Origin: Dichetophora obliterata
Lineage: Eukaryota > Arthropoda > Insecta > Diptera > Sciomyzidae
Length of the DNA: 64,000 nucleotides
Reading direction: 5' to 3'
Assembly (NCBI GenBank): GCA_963920525.1
Contig: OY986436.1
Span: 28,533,318 to 28,597,317 of the forward strand
The number at the start of each line of letters is the position of its first letter. Position 1 is the stretch's first letter. A program made the position numbers and the translations under genes. A model generated the notes under the pieces. The model searched no databases. It was not told the origin of the DNA and was given only the letters and a program-made list of their open reading frames with translations. Below, one piece after another: positions 44,424 to 54,776 of the stretch.

Positions 44424-44677
44424 TAGTTATATGCAATATTAAGTTTTAGCAGGGAAGATGAGTCGAGTTTACTATACACCACGTCAGAATATGTTATGAC
44501 AGGTAAGACAAATTGCTTTACTAGCATTCGCCTTAGATCAATCGTACAAAGACAAGCAGACATTCTTAAATTTCGCAGGATATAATAAGCTTTACCAACA
44601 ACACTATTAACATGATCAACACAAGACAGAGAAGAATTTATACAATAACCCAGATTTACAACTTTTTGCAACAACAC

Positions 44678-44992
44678 TTAGCTTATTTGAGCCAATGTAG
44701 AGGTCAGGAATGTTATTAAGGAAGGATTTAATTTTACAGATAGGGAGAAATAAGATTTGGTAGCATTTAGTTGGAGTCCATTGCTAATTGCCCACTGATA
44801 AATGTTTCTTAGGTCCTCAATAATTCTGTAGCAGAGGGTATCTAGTAGATCAACACTACTTGAGTGATAGATCTGAATATCGTCCGCATAAGCATGTATA
44901 GAAGAATGATTACAAACAGCAAAAATATCAGTTAAAAAGATAGAAAATAAGGGGACCATGCAGTTGGTATTTAACCCAATGCAATATTGCAT
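44678..44992 (-). pseudogene. LINE reverse transcriptase palm fragment
   Basis: 104-codon frame with the catalytic AYADDIQIYHSS and the following WAISNGLQLNATKSYFSL, part of the split LINE above. The next downstream piece (44423-44677) continues it after a stop. Confidence 0.75.
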
Positions 44993-45115
44993 CTAGATAT
45001 ATTCATAAGAGGATTAAAAAGAATGTCTATACCTCTTTGCAGCTGCGCCGGAAAAATTCCATACACACCTGGTGATTTCAGTTTCTTAAAGGTATTCAGC
45101 GTCCACCTTACTTAA

Positions 45116-45702
45116 GCATTAAGTATTATGATATCATATTATGAAATCGTTATGGTTTAAAAGATTATACGGACAGATTTAATGTGCACGAATCAATAAA
45201 TGAAATGTGCATTTTTAGTAATATTCCATTAAAGATAGAAAAAAGTCAACTAATTAAATATTTTAATTTTTGTTGGGGTATCATCGTTCCTTCTACCGAC
45301 GTTGACGGCTCCACACACTCTCTTTATTTTTTGTAAAAATGCTTCTCGGTACTAGCATTTTTTCAGAACTCTGTCCTTATGTGTCTACTTTAAATTGCAT
45401 ATGCTGAAAATGCAGCAGTCATATGATAAGCATAGCCATACTATTTATCGTTTACAATGTTATCATTTATCTTGATATATTTTTGTTGTTTTAATAGATG
45501 TTTCTGTTGTTGTTCTGTCTGCTTCAAGCCATCGTCATCATCATCATCGATAAGATAGTAATAAAAAACTTTAAATTTGTTTACATTTCTTGCTCTACTA
45601 TGTATTGAACTTATTTTTATGATTTTCAAACAGAAAAATCAAGAATTTATGCAAGATGCAATAAATAATTTCAAAATTTACGTAATGAGGCGTGTTTTAC
45701 AG

Positions 45703-45748
<46 letters not shown>

Positions 45749-46397
45749 CTTGACACATTTTATGATTTATGAATATCAGCGATTAGTAAATTTTTATAGA
45801 AATTAAAATTTTGTTTGCCCTTGTATATGGAACATTAAATACTTGTAGCAACTTCTTATAAAGTTCTCAAAGAACACAATGTAAAATATTAATTATATTT
45901 TTTCTATTCTTAATATTTCCCACACATTCTGTTGATGTCAGCAGTGCTGAGATTTCAAAAACTTTTCCTAAACAAAAATCAAACAATCTAATTTTTTTTT
46001 CTTTGTTTTTAATTTGTGGTGCGTTGCTTAAGTACCCAAAAACCACAGCCAACTTCAATGAGCTACTACGTCAGTGAAACTTGAACTTTTGGCTGTCGAA
46101 CACGCACACACATAAACACATAACTTCTACACATAGATATGCACACAGTAGCTCACTTACAGCTCTAGAACTCCACATGAAACCCTCAAATAAATTTCGA
46201 ACTCATTAAAGTTCGAAATGTAAACAAATCTTAATTATTACTAAAAAAAAGTTAAAATTACAAATTAAAATTATAACAACAAGAACATTTTTTTCTTGTG
46301 TTTTTATAAGAATTTAGTTTCAACAACAGTTTTTATGGACTTTTTTCATTTGAATTGAAAATATGTAAATGACTTTTTTTTTATGTAAAACAAAGTA
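45116..46397. other. non-coding; GTT microsatellite
   Basis: (GTT)n of about 15 units at 45702-45748; (ATC)n-like CATCATCATCATCG at ~45535. No gene. CACACACATAAACACA at ~46105 is a simple repeat. Confidence 0.45.
45702..45748 (+). repeat. (GTT)15 microsatellite
   Basis: Uninterrupted GTT/AAC trinucleotide run of ~47 bp. Confidence 0.95.
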
Positions 46398-46688
46398 TAG
46401 TTCACTCGAGATAACGTGAACTCTTCATTACGTGGACACCGTTTAATGTGAACGATATACTTTTCCATTGAGTTTTTATTTTCTCATACTTGAATTCAAA
46501 TTTTTAAGTTAATCCTTATTTGGATTCTTCAGAAAAATAAGTTTTAATCTATACATTTTGCATAAGTAAGCCGAAATGATGAAAAAAGGATAGTTTTTGA
46601 CCCAAATTTTGCGCATTCGCAAACGTGAACATTTCGCAAATGTGAACTCTCTTGGTTTTTATTAGTTCACGTTATCGCTAGTGCACTG
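46398..46688. mobile_element. pogo/Tigger-type MITE, 291 bp
   Basis: Left end TAGTTCACTCGAGATAACG and, inverted, right end CAGTGCACTAGCGATAACG, both continuing TGAACT: 19 of 25 positions agree. TA flanks both sides (46396-46397, 46689-46690). Additional (C/T)GTGAAC words near both ends look like binding-site repeats. CAGT... ends with TA duplication are typical of pogo/Tigger elements. No coding capacity. Confidence 0.75.
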
Positions 46689-46690
46689 TA

Positions 46691-47407
46691 TCGTAAACAC
46701 CTTGCTTACTATTTTTTACAATATTATTCAAATAAGAATGAATTTATCTAAGAAAAGCTACTGACTTTTAATTTAATATTTACTTCTACTATACTCTTCT
46801 TTACATTAATTTACTTTTTACATGTTTGCCCTTCGAACACGATCCGTTCTGTGGCTTATATTTGTAAAGCATTTAAGCAAACAAACCAAAAAAAATACTT
46901 CTTTAAAATATAAATGTATCTTATACACGAAAATAAACGAAGTAACAACACCAATCTTCTTTATTTCAGCCTTGACGCTATTGAACGCATTTTTTCCCAA
47001 AATAAAAAGGTTCCAAATTTTTTAATCTCTCCTCCAGACAGCAGCACATACTCGATGATAGCTGCTCATAAATCTCAATCAATTAAATTGATCTATTTGT
47101 GTCACCAAAAACCATCGAAACTGTCACCACTTTAGACCTTATCAATGGTCACTAATCAACAAAATCATCGACAACACGAACTGGTGTAGCCGAAATAACG
47201 CACAAGAAAAAACTCAAAAGAAAATAGAAATTGGAAAATCTTTTATCAACCATAAAAATATATAAACTTCTTCGCACTAACTAAATAACATAAAAATTGT
47301 GTTTGTATTGAAAGTTAATACATAATTGAATGCATTTATCAAGATAACGACTAATCAGCTCCCACTGTGACTGGGGTACTGGGAGGGGGGAATGGAACAC
47401 GTCTAAC
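46691..47407. other. non-coding, nothing recognised
   Basis: No gene; short frames are composition-driven. Confidence 0.4.
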
Positions 47408-47569
47408 ATGTGTTCCAACATTTGACGTCGTTGATTGTGCGGCTTGCTTGCTCGCTTAAGATGTAAATCCCTTTCATAAGTTGAGTGGCGACTGAAGACG
47501 ATGTCGACGGCGACGATGGTGGTGGTGCTGTCGCTGCCAGTGGTTTCTTGAAGCAGAATGTCATAATAA
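47405..47569 (-). other. possible host coding exon (54 codons)
   Basis: A minus-strand ATG near 47567 opens MTFCFKKPLAATAPPPSSPS, then TSSSVATQLMKGIYILSEQ and stops after 54 codons. Codon choice is G+C-rich at third positions (GCG, TCG, CCG), unlike the surrounding mobile DNA. A pyrimidine/GT-rich tract and AG lie upstream (TGTGACAAATAAGCAG), compatible with a 3' splice site. Ser/Pro/Thr/Ala-rich composition is common in fly regulatory proteins. No family recognised, and a GC-rich non-coding element is equally possible. Confidence 0.2.
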
Positions 47570-48070
47570 CGGATTAGCGGGGGCTTAAGAATGTTTTAGC
47601 TGCTTATTTGTCACAATTACAACAACAATAACACCATAGATAACAACAATTAAAACACACAAAAAAATCATTGATAGGGAAAAATCCCACGAAACACAAG
47701 ATTTTAAAAGTTAACAAATTGCATTTTAAATGCTGTTTTGGTTGGCGTTGTTTTGATCAGGTATCTGAAAAATATAAAAAGTGTAATGTGATGTAATGGG
47801 AAAAAAGAAAATGTGGGTAGTCAAAATAAAAATAAAATTTTTGGAAAATCACAGTTGCTATTTCTTATTGCAACTAAGAAAAGATTTAAAATGGTAATCG
47901 TAATGGTAATGGATTTCGATTACCTAAAGAACTGATAAAATTCGCTAAACAAAATGAGAAAAATGAACTAAAACTGCAAAAATTAACTGAAGAAATTACA
48001 TACAAAATAAACAAAAAATTGAGTTTTAAAAATAGAATATTACTAAACATAAAATTTATTTTATATAATT
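47570..48070. other. non-coding, nothing recognised
   Basis: AATGGTAATCGTAATGGTAA at ~47890 is a short isolated occurrence of the hexamer that is amplified at 48921-49405. Confidence 0.35.
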
Positions 48071-48285
48071 TTAATACAAAGCGCTACAGAAAATTAGAAG
48101 GTAGTTTTTCAAGTAATTAAAATTGAAAGAACTTCGATTGTCTGGCAAAATGTTTTTGTAAACATAAAAACTTCTTTCTACTTCTGCACTGACGAGTGGA
48201 ACATATTTAAAATACGATATGTCATCGGTGCTCAAATTTTTATCCCCTAATATTTCAGCACAAGAGCATAAAAATAGAGTTAATA
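48071..48285 (-). pseudogene. hAT transposase dimerisation-domain fragment
   Basis: One open minus frame reads LFLCSCAEILGDKNLSTDDI, YFKYVPLVSAEVERSFYVYK, NILPDNRSSFNFNYLKNYLL and ends IFCSALY plus stop. Ala/Pro-x-x-Ser-x-x-Val-Glu-Arg-Ser-Phe...Tyr-Lys-x-(I/L)-Leu is the hAT dimerisation signature in the form typical of insect hAT-like genes. It stops at the normal C-terminus. Upstream catalytic sequence is not recognisable. It belongs to a different hAT family from those at 2.5 and 54.8 kb. Confidence 0.7.
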
Positions 48286-48343
48286 AAAACTAAAACTCAG
48301 GATATGATTTTTTATCTAAGGTTGCAAACAGAGTAAGCGTCTA

Positions 48344-48371
48344 GGCCTGCCTGCCTGCCTGCCTGCCTGTC
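48344..48371 (+). repeat. (CCTG)n microsatellite
   Basis: Six to seven tandem GCCT units, notable for being G+C-rich in this A+T-rich setting. Confidence 0.9.
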
Positions 48372-48920
48372 CGAATCGGCGTTCACTCTGTCCTCAACTT
48401 AACACTTGATTCAGTTTTCTACAAACCCTTTTGTAAGTTTTACCACACGCAGAGCTTTTTTTTCATCTAGGTATATGAACAAAGCTACTCCTTTTTCGAG
48501 AGGTAATGTTTTTGATGAAAGGAACTCCATTGTTAAAGGAATATGTTTAAAAATTTGTATTTTTACATTTTTTAGTGCACAAAAAACCTCAAAAATAAAT
48601 AAAAAAAAAAAATATTTAAAAATTATTTAAAAATTATTTAAAAATAACACAAGAATAACCTAAAAAACCAAAAAATTATCTTAAAACCTAAAGTGTCCAA
48701 AAATGGCATAAAAATAACTTTAAAATAGCTAAAAATTACCGAAAAATGCCCTAAACTAGTAAAAATTAACTAAAACCGATTAAAACGATAAAAAATGACA
48801 AAAATATGACCTAACAACTTTTCATATTTGGAAATTAGGAAGTAAAAATGAACCTTCTAAATAACCAGGAAATATAGAAGCAGCAGAAAAAAGATGACAA
48901 GTCATCGAAATCCTAGACCT
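48372..48920. other. low-complexity A-rich DNA
   Basis: 48590-48830 is a degenerate series of AAAAATTA(C/T)(C/T)-like units of ~13-16 bp, probably an old tandem array. No gene. Confidence 0.4.
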
Positions 48921-49405
48921 GGTAATGGCAATGGTAATGGTAATGGCAATGGTAATGGTAATGGTAATGGTAATGGTAATGGTAATGGTAATGGTAATGG
49001 TAATGGTAATGGTAATGGCAATGGTAATGGTAATGGTAATGGTAATGGTAATGGTAATGGTAATGGTAATGGTAATGGTAATGATAATGGTAATAGTAAT
49101 GGTAATGGTAATGGTAATGGTAATGGTAATGGTAATGGTAATGGTAATGATAATGGTAATAGTAATGGTAATGGTAATGGTAATGGTAATGGTAATGGTA
49201 ATGCTAATGGTAATGGTAATGGTTATGGTAATGGTAATGGTAATGGTAATGGTAATGGTAATGGTAATGGTAATCGTAATGGTATTGGTAATGGTAATGG
49301 TAATGGTAATTTTAATGGTAATGGTTATGGTAATGGTAATGGTAATGGTAATGGTAATGGTAATTTTAATGGTAATGGTTATGGTAATGGTAAGGGTAAT
49401 GTAAA
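48921..49405 (+). repeat. TAATGG hexanucleotide satellite
   Basis: About 80 units of GGTAAT with point variants. Larger-scale repetition is visible: GATAATGGTAATAGTAAT recurs 66 bp apart (49083, 49149) and TAATTTTAATGGTAATGG 54 bp apart. This implies amplification of multi-unit blocks. Open frames in all phases (Gly-Asn, Met-Val, Ile-Thr repeats) are by-products of the period and not genes. Confidence 0.95.
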
Positions 49406-50029
49406 AAATTAGTTTTTGTTTTAATATGTTTTTAGACTGAAACTGCGTCTTGTTAACCCTTTCAGGACCATTCAGGACCAATGTGACGTATACGCCACTT
49501 TATCATAGCCCATATCTGAAACTTTAATTTAAAATATCACTTAATCTCATCTAAGACGTGGTGATCGACAATGCATCGGTTGCAATAGACGCACCAGTAT
49601 TAACGTGTTTTTGTGTGTAAAGTGGAAATAAAAAAAATGTCGATAAGCACAATGGTCAAATAGTTAGCACAGTGGTCGGCATAAATATTTTGACTAAAGT
49701 TTGCATCACATGTGCGTTCTGAATAAAATCTAACGGTGAATGATTCTCTCATATTGTGATAAATTATTGTAAGAACATGGTGTGAGGAAATTAAATCTGA
49801 TTAAACGAAGTCATTTCGAGGTAGTAGTCATTTCGAGGTAGTAAGTCGTTAATTACCAAAAGAAATAATTTCTTGGCGGCAAAAGTATTTTGACGTTTAT
49901 GCTGATTACGATTTGGTAATTAATATCAAAAGTATTTTATAATTATTGGACTTTGTTTAAATGTATTTGTTTATTTTAGTTATTTAAAAAAAAAATGGAA
50001 AAAATGTCGGAACTAAGTGTTGAAACTAA

Positions 50030-50517
50030 GGCCTTTTCCACACTTGGTCAACGCAATTCCAACACAACTTCAACGCAACAGCGAAAAAGTTGAAAAGCAA
50101 TGCAACTATACACCGAATGCTTTCAGACTTGCTTCAAAAGTCATGCAACATATAAGAATTGTTATTATATAATAACTGATGTTTTTCGACTTCTTGCACT
50201 AATTTAATATTTAACACTTGCTTATTCATCCAGCAAACTATTTCTTCTTGTTTTAGATTCTATTAGGAACTAATTAATTAGCTTATTCACCTTGATTAAT
50301 ATATAGCCTACTGCACTACAAATACTTGAATTCACAAAACAAATAAACTGATGCAACAAGTCGCCGATGAAAATTGCGGAAAGCCGCGTTGCGTTGAACA
50401 GGTTGAGAACATGTCGAGAACTTGTTGCGTGCAAGTTGCTTAATCTGAAGTTTCCGGTATAAATACACAGGTTAGCAACTTGAGTTGGAGTTGCGTTGAC
50501 CAAGTGTGGAAAATGCC
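50030..50517. mobile_element. PIF/Harbinger-type MITE, 488 bp
   Basis: Ends GGCCTTTTCCACACTTGG and, inverted, GGCATTTTCCACACTTGG continue as ~32-bp terminal repeats (TCAACGCAA). Three-base TAA flanks both sides (50027-50029, 50518-50520). TWA duplication with GG(S)C ends defines PIF/Harbinger. Internal CAACTTGCACGCAACAAG-like repeats; no gene. It sits in the 5' region of the Tc1 element. Confidence 0.85.
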
Positions 50518-50649
50518 TAAGGAACTAAGCTGTGCAATCCTAGAGAAGCATATATGTTGTATTTCTGTCAAATAAATATGCTCTGAGTTACATTTGTCAA
50601 GGCAAACTTTTCAGTATCAAATAAATAAATAAGCACAAAAAAAAACAAA

Positions 50650-51480
50650 TTCAGTGAAAAATTTGTCACGTTCTGGCATAAAACGTAAAACAGCACGTAA
50701 AGAAGACCAGCTTATTGTACGGGAGTTCTCAAAGATCCCTGGTTTAAATCCAAAAAGCCATGAATTCCAGATGAACATTTTCTGTCAAAATCCATTTAGC
50801 GAACGCACAATTCGCAGGCGTTTAAAAGGATTTCAATTCGATACATATATCGTTACAAAAACACCGTATTAATGCTGTCAAATAAAATCAAACGACTCAA
50901 ATTTGCCAAAGATTTTTTCTACAAGACTATGAGCTTTTGGAACCGTGTTTTGTGGAGTGATGAAAGTAGGTTTGAGTATCACGGCTCACTTTAAAAGAAA
51001 TTTTTCCGAATTCCAAAGAAAACAAGAAAAGAAGCAGCTCCAGTTGGACACGCAAATCGCCGTGGCGGCGGCTCGGTTATGTTATGGGTATGACTTTCCT
51101 CTTGTGGCCATGGTGATTTGATTCTAATTGATGGAACGATGAACCAATACAAATATTGGGATGCCTTAAATGATCATGCATTTCCATTAAGTGACAAACT
51201 TAGTGGTGAGTCATTTATTTTACAATAAGATAATGCACCATATCACAAGAGTAGGTTCATAAAGAACTTTTTGAATCGAACTGGCGTAGATGTTTTAAAC
51301 TGGCCACCACAAAGCCCTGATTTAAATGTTATAGAAAATTTGTGGGCCTATATTAAAGGAAAGCGGAACGTTTTCTTGACTCGGACTAGGAGCGAGACTA
51401 TTTCTTAAATAAAAAGTCTTTGTGAGCAAATTCCGGCAGATATTTTGAAAAATCTTATTGAATAGGTGTATTCTAAAGTA
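50650..51480 (+). pseudogene. Tc1 transposase (DD34E), several stops
   Basis: Pieces in order: VKNLSRSGIKRKTARKEDQL (HTH linker), NPFSERTIRRRLKGFQFD, VLWSDESRFEYHGSL (first Asp), NRRGGGSVMLWV, DNAPYHKSRFIKNFL (second Asp) and WPPQSPDLNVIENLWAYIKG. From the second Asp to the Glu of IEN there are 34 residues, the Tc1 DD34E spacing. The GRPR-type hook is changed to SGIKRK. At least five in-frame stops (after EYHGSL, MLWV, FILQ, SETIS, NLIE) and one frame change near 50870 make it inactive. The catalytic residues themselves remain. Confidence 0.9.
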
Positions 51481-51571
51481 ATTCTAAACGTATTCAAAAA
51501 GTAATTGAAAACTAATAGCGGATATGTTTTTTATTAAATTGTAAAGTTTTTGTCATAATTTTTCTTATATT

Positions 51572-51936
51572 CCCAGCAGCGGATTTGCCAGTGGCTACCA
51601 TAGAACTAATACAGAATAAATACCAGGTAAGGAAGCATTACTTTTTTCAAAAAGTAATGCGTCTGCATATAGCAGAAGTAATTAACTCATACCTCATTAC
51701 CTGTAATGTAGCATACAAGGAAAAGTAATGCAGTGATTTCTATAACTTAATACAAGTAGTATGTTACTCCATAACTTCTAGGTAATGCTGAAGGGAGGCG
51801 ATCACTTACCTCCTGTCTCATTCAATGTTAAATGTAAGGCCTTTTATGCATAGTAAGGTAATATAGTCGGAAGTAGTGGTCATTACAAGGTAATTGATGC
51901 TTCATATATTCGGAATATATTCCATTTGCTACTGGG
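51572..51936. mobile_element. MITE with CCCAGYAGC ends, full copy (A)
   Basis: Left end CCCAGCAGCGGATTTGCC; right end, inverted, CCCAGTAGCAAATGG. The interior is rich in GGTAAT/ATTACC/GTAATGC words and has the inverted pair AGCATTACTTTTT/AAAAAGTAATGC. A second copy is at 52349-52588. Superfamily unknown; flanks show no clear duplication. Confidence 0.65.
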
Positions 51937-52348
51937 TTTAAGCTTAGTTTTGCATAAAATTGAACTTTCAAAATAATTATGCCTTCTTTGAAATAAAGTT
52001 TTTTTTTAATATGTTATAGCGACTATTATTTAAAAAGTTATTCAAAAAAAATGTACACATTTTTTGCAAGATTCTAAGGAAGCAAAAATATATTAATTCT
52101 GGTTTTCTTAAAATATTTTAAAAAGTGAAAATATTTGCATTTTTTTGTCAAAATAATTATGCCAATATTTTAATATTTTGTATTTGCGCTTATAACTATA
52201 GTATTAAAAATAAAGTTAATTCAGTATTAATTAGATATATATAGATAAATTGTTCAAAAGAACAAACATTATTATATTTTTGTTTGATCGTGTTTGTTAT
52301 TGACGTGACGTACACGTCACGTTTGTCCAAATACTGTGAAAGTGCATA

Positions 52349-52588
52349 CCCAGCAGCGGATTTGCCAGTGGCTAACTAATACCATAGAACTAATACAGAA
52401 TAAATTACCAGGTAAGGGAGCATTACTTTTTTCAAAAAGTAATGCGTCTGCATATAGCAGAAGTAATTAACTCATACCTGATTACCTGTAATGTAGCATA
52501 CAAGGAAAAGTAATGCAGTGATTTTGTAAATATCCGAATAACTTAATACAAGTAGTATGTTACAGGTAGTAATACAGGTAGTATGTTC
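52349..52588. mobile_element. same MITE, 3'-truncated copy (B)
   Basis: Matches copy A for ~215 bp in the same orientation (CCCAGCAGCGGATTTGCC, GCGTCTGCATATAGCAG, CATACAAGGAAAAGTAATGC). It then departs and lacks the right end. It lies just upstream of piggyBac coding DNA. Confidence 0.75.
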
Positions 52589-52615
52589 TGAAATTTTTAT
52601 ATTATTAAATATTTC

Positions 52616-53893
52616 AGAAGTTCTGACGATATGGTAGATTTAATAGAGAGCTAAAAAAGTGATATTGAAGATACTGATAAAGTGTACGTAGAGCCAGCGG
52701 ATGAAGGTATGCTGTGCGATGAAGATTCAGGGAAGGAAGACTGCAGTGGCACAATCGAAAATTTGAACAAAAAGCAATTGCAAGCGCCTTGTGAAATATT
52801 TTTTAACACCAACGATGATGGTTTACTTGTTGCCGATGTACTGAACGATGTACTGAAAGTAAATTAAACAGATCAAGATATTGTCAAATTTATCGAAGAT
52901 GATCTTCAAAATTCTTTTCAGAACATTTTGTCAAGTTTATTGACGGAATATTCATCACCATAATCGAATCAACGATCACCAGAAATTCCGGAGGAAGAAT
53001 TAACTACACGTATGTACAATAAGAAGCCTAAAAAGGTTTCAGTACGTAGTAGCTGCAGAAAAATGCAAATTATTTCAAAACAAAATGGTTCTAGGTCAAA
53101 AATACATAAAAGGCATAAATTACAATTAATTTCGATTAAAAGCGACGCTGGTATATCAAAACCTTTTTTCCCAGAGCCAAATTACTACAATTGTTCCGAA
53201 CTTTAATGTGAGGAGTCCAATGCTTATTCAGTTGAAATAGATTGTCAAAACTCCAATATTACCATAAATGATATGATGGTATTTGTTGGTATCATGATTG
53301 CCACTGGGTTCACATCTCAACAAAAAGAAAGAAATTTTTGGTGCGAAGATTCAGATATGCTGTGCTCCATGGCTAGCGAAAGCATGCGACGAAGAAGATT
53401 CGAAATCATCTTTCCTTATATGCACTTCAATGATAACAGCTTGACAGATCGAGAAGACAAAGTCTGGAAAATTCGTCTACATACCTGTCCAGGATCTATC
53501 GTAGGATGAGTCTATGGTGGAGTATTTTGGTCGACACGGTTGCAAGCAATTTATTTGGGTAAAATGCATATCAGAAGGGTATCCAAACAAGTAAGGGAAA
53601 AACTCTCTGAAAAATTGTTTTCAATGTTTGATGATCTCGACAAAAAAAAAGATAGTTGCCGTATTGCTTATGTTTTGATAACTGGAGGTTATCGAAGACC
53701 GCAAAATGAAGCTGAGTGCACTAATTAAAGATACGATGGTATCGATAAATTTTTAAAGATAGTTCAAGTTAATAAACTTCGACGATGTAAGGTCATAATT
53801 GCACAAACGTGTGCAGAACGATGTGCGGAAAGTGTAATGTTAGCTTGTGTGTTAGATGTTTCAAGCACTATCATTTTACAAATGCTATCTAGT
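52616..53893 (+). pseudogene. piggyBac transposase relic
   Basis: Ordered pieces: SDIEDTDKVYVEPADEG and CDEDSGKEDCSGTIENLN (acidic N-terminus, 52650-52790); MVFVGIMIATGFTSQQKERN, FWCEDSDMLCS, RRRRFEIIFPYMHFNDNSL (53273-53480, DDE domain start); DESMVEYFGRHGCKQFI (first catalytic Asp region, ~53510); KLFSMFDDLDKKKDS; and a C-terminal Cys-rich zinc finger CRTMCGKCNVSLCVRCFKHY in another frame (~53803-53875). Much of the catalytic core after the second Asp is deleted, and there are frameshifts and stops. The protein would excise and insert at TTAA if intact. Confidence 0.85.
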
Positions 53894-54776
53894 TTTTTTT
53901 TTTTAAATTTATCTAATTTTATATTTTACTTTGTAAGTTTATTTCAAAATGTGATTAAAAATTAACTGAAGCTCTTTTTTTAAAACCTTTATAAAACCCA
54001 GAAATCAAAAGTACAAATAAAAATTTAAACTCCTAACCAAAATATGCATAAGAAGTGGGTAATAGGACCAATACAGGTGCAATACACGACATCTGTGAAC
54101 TTTTTCACATTTTTATTCTAATTTTTATTGACACTTTTGAGGGTCCTTTCCTTTATAGCATAGTGCGTGAAAAAAATAGCTTGGAATTATTTCTTTCAAT
54201 TACATCATTTATAAGACAGTTTATTTCATTTGAGTTTTGGTGATCTCTCGGTTTTTATTTTGAATTTGTGTTAAAATTTTATTTTCAAGATGAAACCCGT
54301 AGCCAAGGTGGTTTTCGAATTCAAGCACCCTTCGCCCCATTGCTTTCGCGAAAATACGATAAAATAAAACACATAAGATTATTAAAAGCAAAAAATTTCG
54401 ATATCTGAAAACAAATTGAGCAAATTATTATTTGTTTAAAAAAATGTACTATTGTCTAAAAATAAATATTTGAAAATCTTCTTTCAGCGCCAAAAGTAAA
54501 ATATTTTCATACAAAATTTCCAAAAAGTCAATTGAGTAATGAAAAGCTCATCCGATTATCTCGAATCTAAATCAAGCTGAGATTGAAAAGCTCAGCTTAT
54601 TCTTTTAATTGTAGAAAATAGTGTCGACATTTTTACATAGTGGAAACAGTTTTTAATATAATAGATTCCAATTATGTGAAAAAAAATTTTGTACGAATCT
54701 AAAATGTTCAATTTTTTTATAATAACTAAACTATAATAGTATTTTTAATAACATACATTTTTTAAATAACATAAAT
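53894..54776. other. non-coding, nothing recognised
   Basis: Should contain the piggyBac right end, but I find no AAAGGGTTAA. No gene. Confidence 0.35.

Larger units (their letters stand above)
42370..45115 (-). mobile_element. LINE relic split by a DNA transposon
   Basis: Upstream part (45115-44424): SPGVYGIFPAQLQRGIDILF, AYADDIQIY, LQLNATKSYFSLSV, VNLGYCINSSLSCVDHVNSV and LLKLNIAYN. Downstream part (42938-42370): FDHLSHFRNALLGCSLVDYL, NARNCIYLHKIIHSKT, then SLSRRCKILIVPRHG and INALPRNLREIERAENF, a LINE C-terminus. The two parts are one protein cut at the insertion 42939-44423. An internal deletion has removed RT sequence between the finger and the YADD region. No RNase H. Stops and frameshifts are common. 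Confidence 0.8.
49669..52165 (+). mobile_element. Tc1 element with IR/DR ends, carrying two MITEs
   Basis: Left outer repeat GGCATAAATATTTTGAC (49678-49694) and inner copy near 49880 (GCAAAAGTATTTTGACG). Right inner (TTTCAAAATAATTATGCC, ~51967) and outer (TGTCAAAATAATTATGCC, ~52146) are inverted. Outer-inner spacing is ~190 bp on both sides, the inverted-repeat/direct-repeat layout of Tc1-like elements. Subtracting the MITEs at 50030-50517 and 51572-51936 leaves ~1.64 kb, the usual Tc1 length. Confidence 0.75.
49453..53893 (+). mobile_element. piggyBac element carrying nested insertions
   Basis: TTAA (49453-49456) followed by CCCTTTCAGGACC is a piggyBac left end, with internal TGTGACGTATACGCCAC (49486 onward). 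The transposase relic lies at 52616-53893. The 3.1 kb between holds a Tc1 element (~49669-52165) and a MITE copy (52349-52588). CGTGACGTACACGTCACG at 52301-52318 is a related internal motif of the same element. Without insertions the piggyBac would be ~1.7 kb plus an unrecognised right end. Confidence 0.7.

Noticed and set aside
48822..49481. Long Gly-Asn, Met-Val and Ile-Thr repeat frames
   Set aside because: Three frames of the TAATGG satellite; no non-repeat domain attached.
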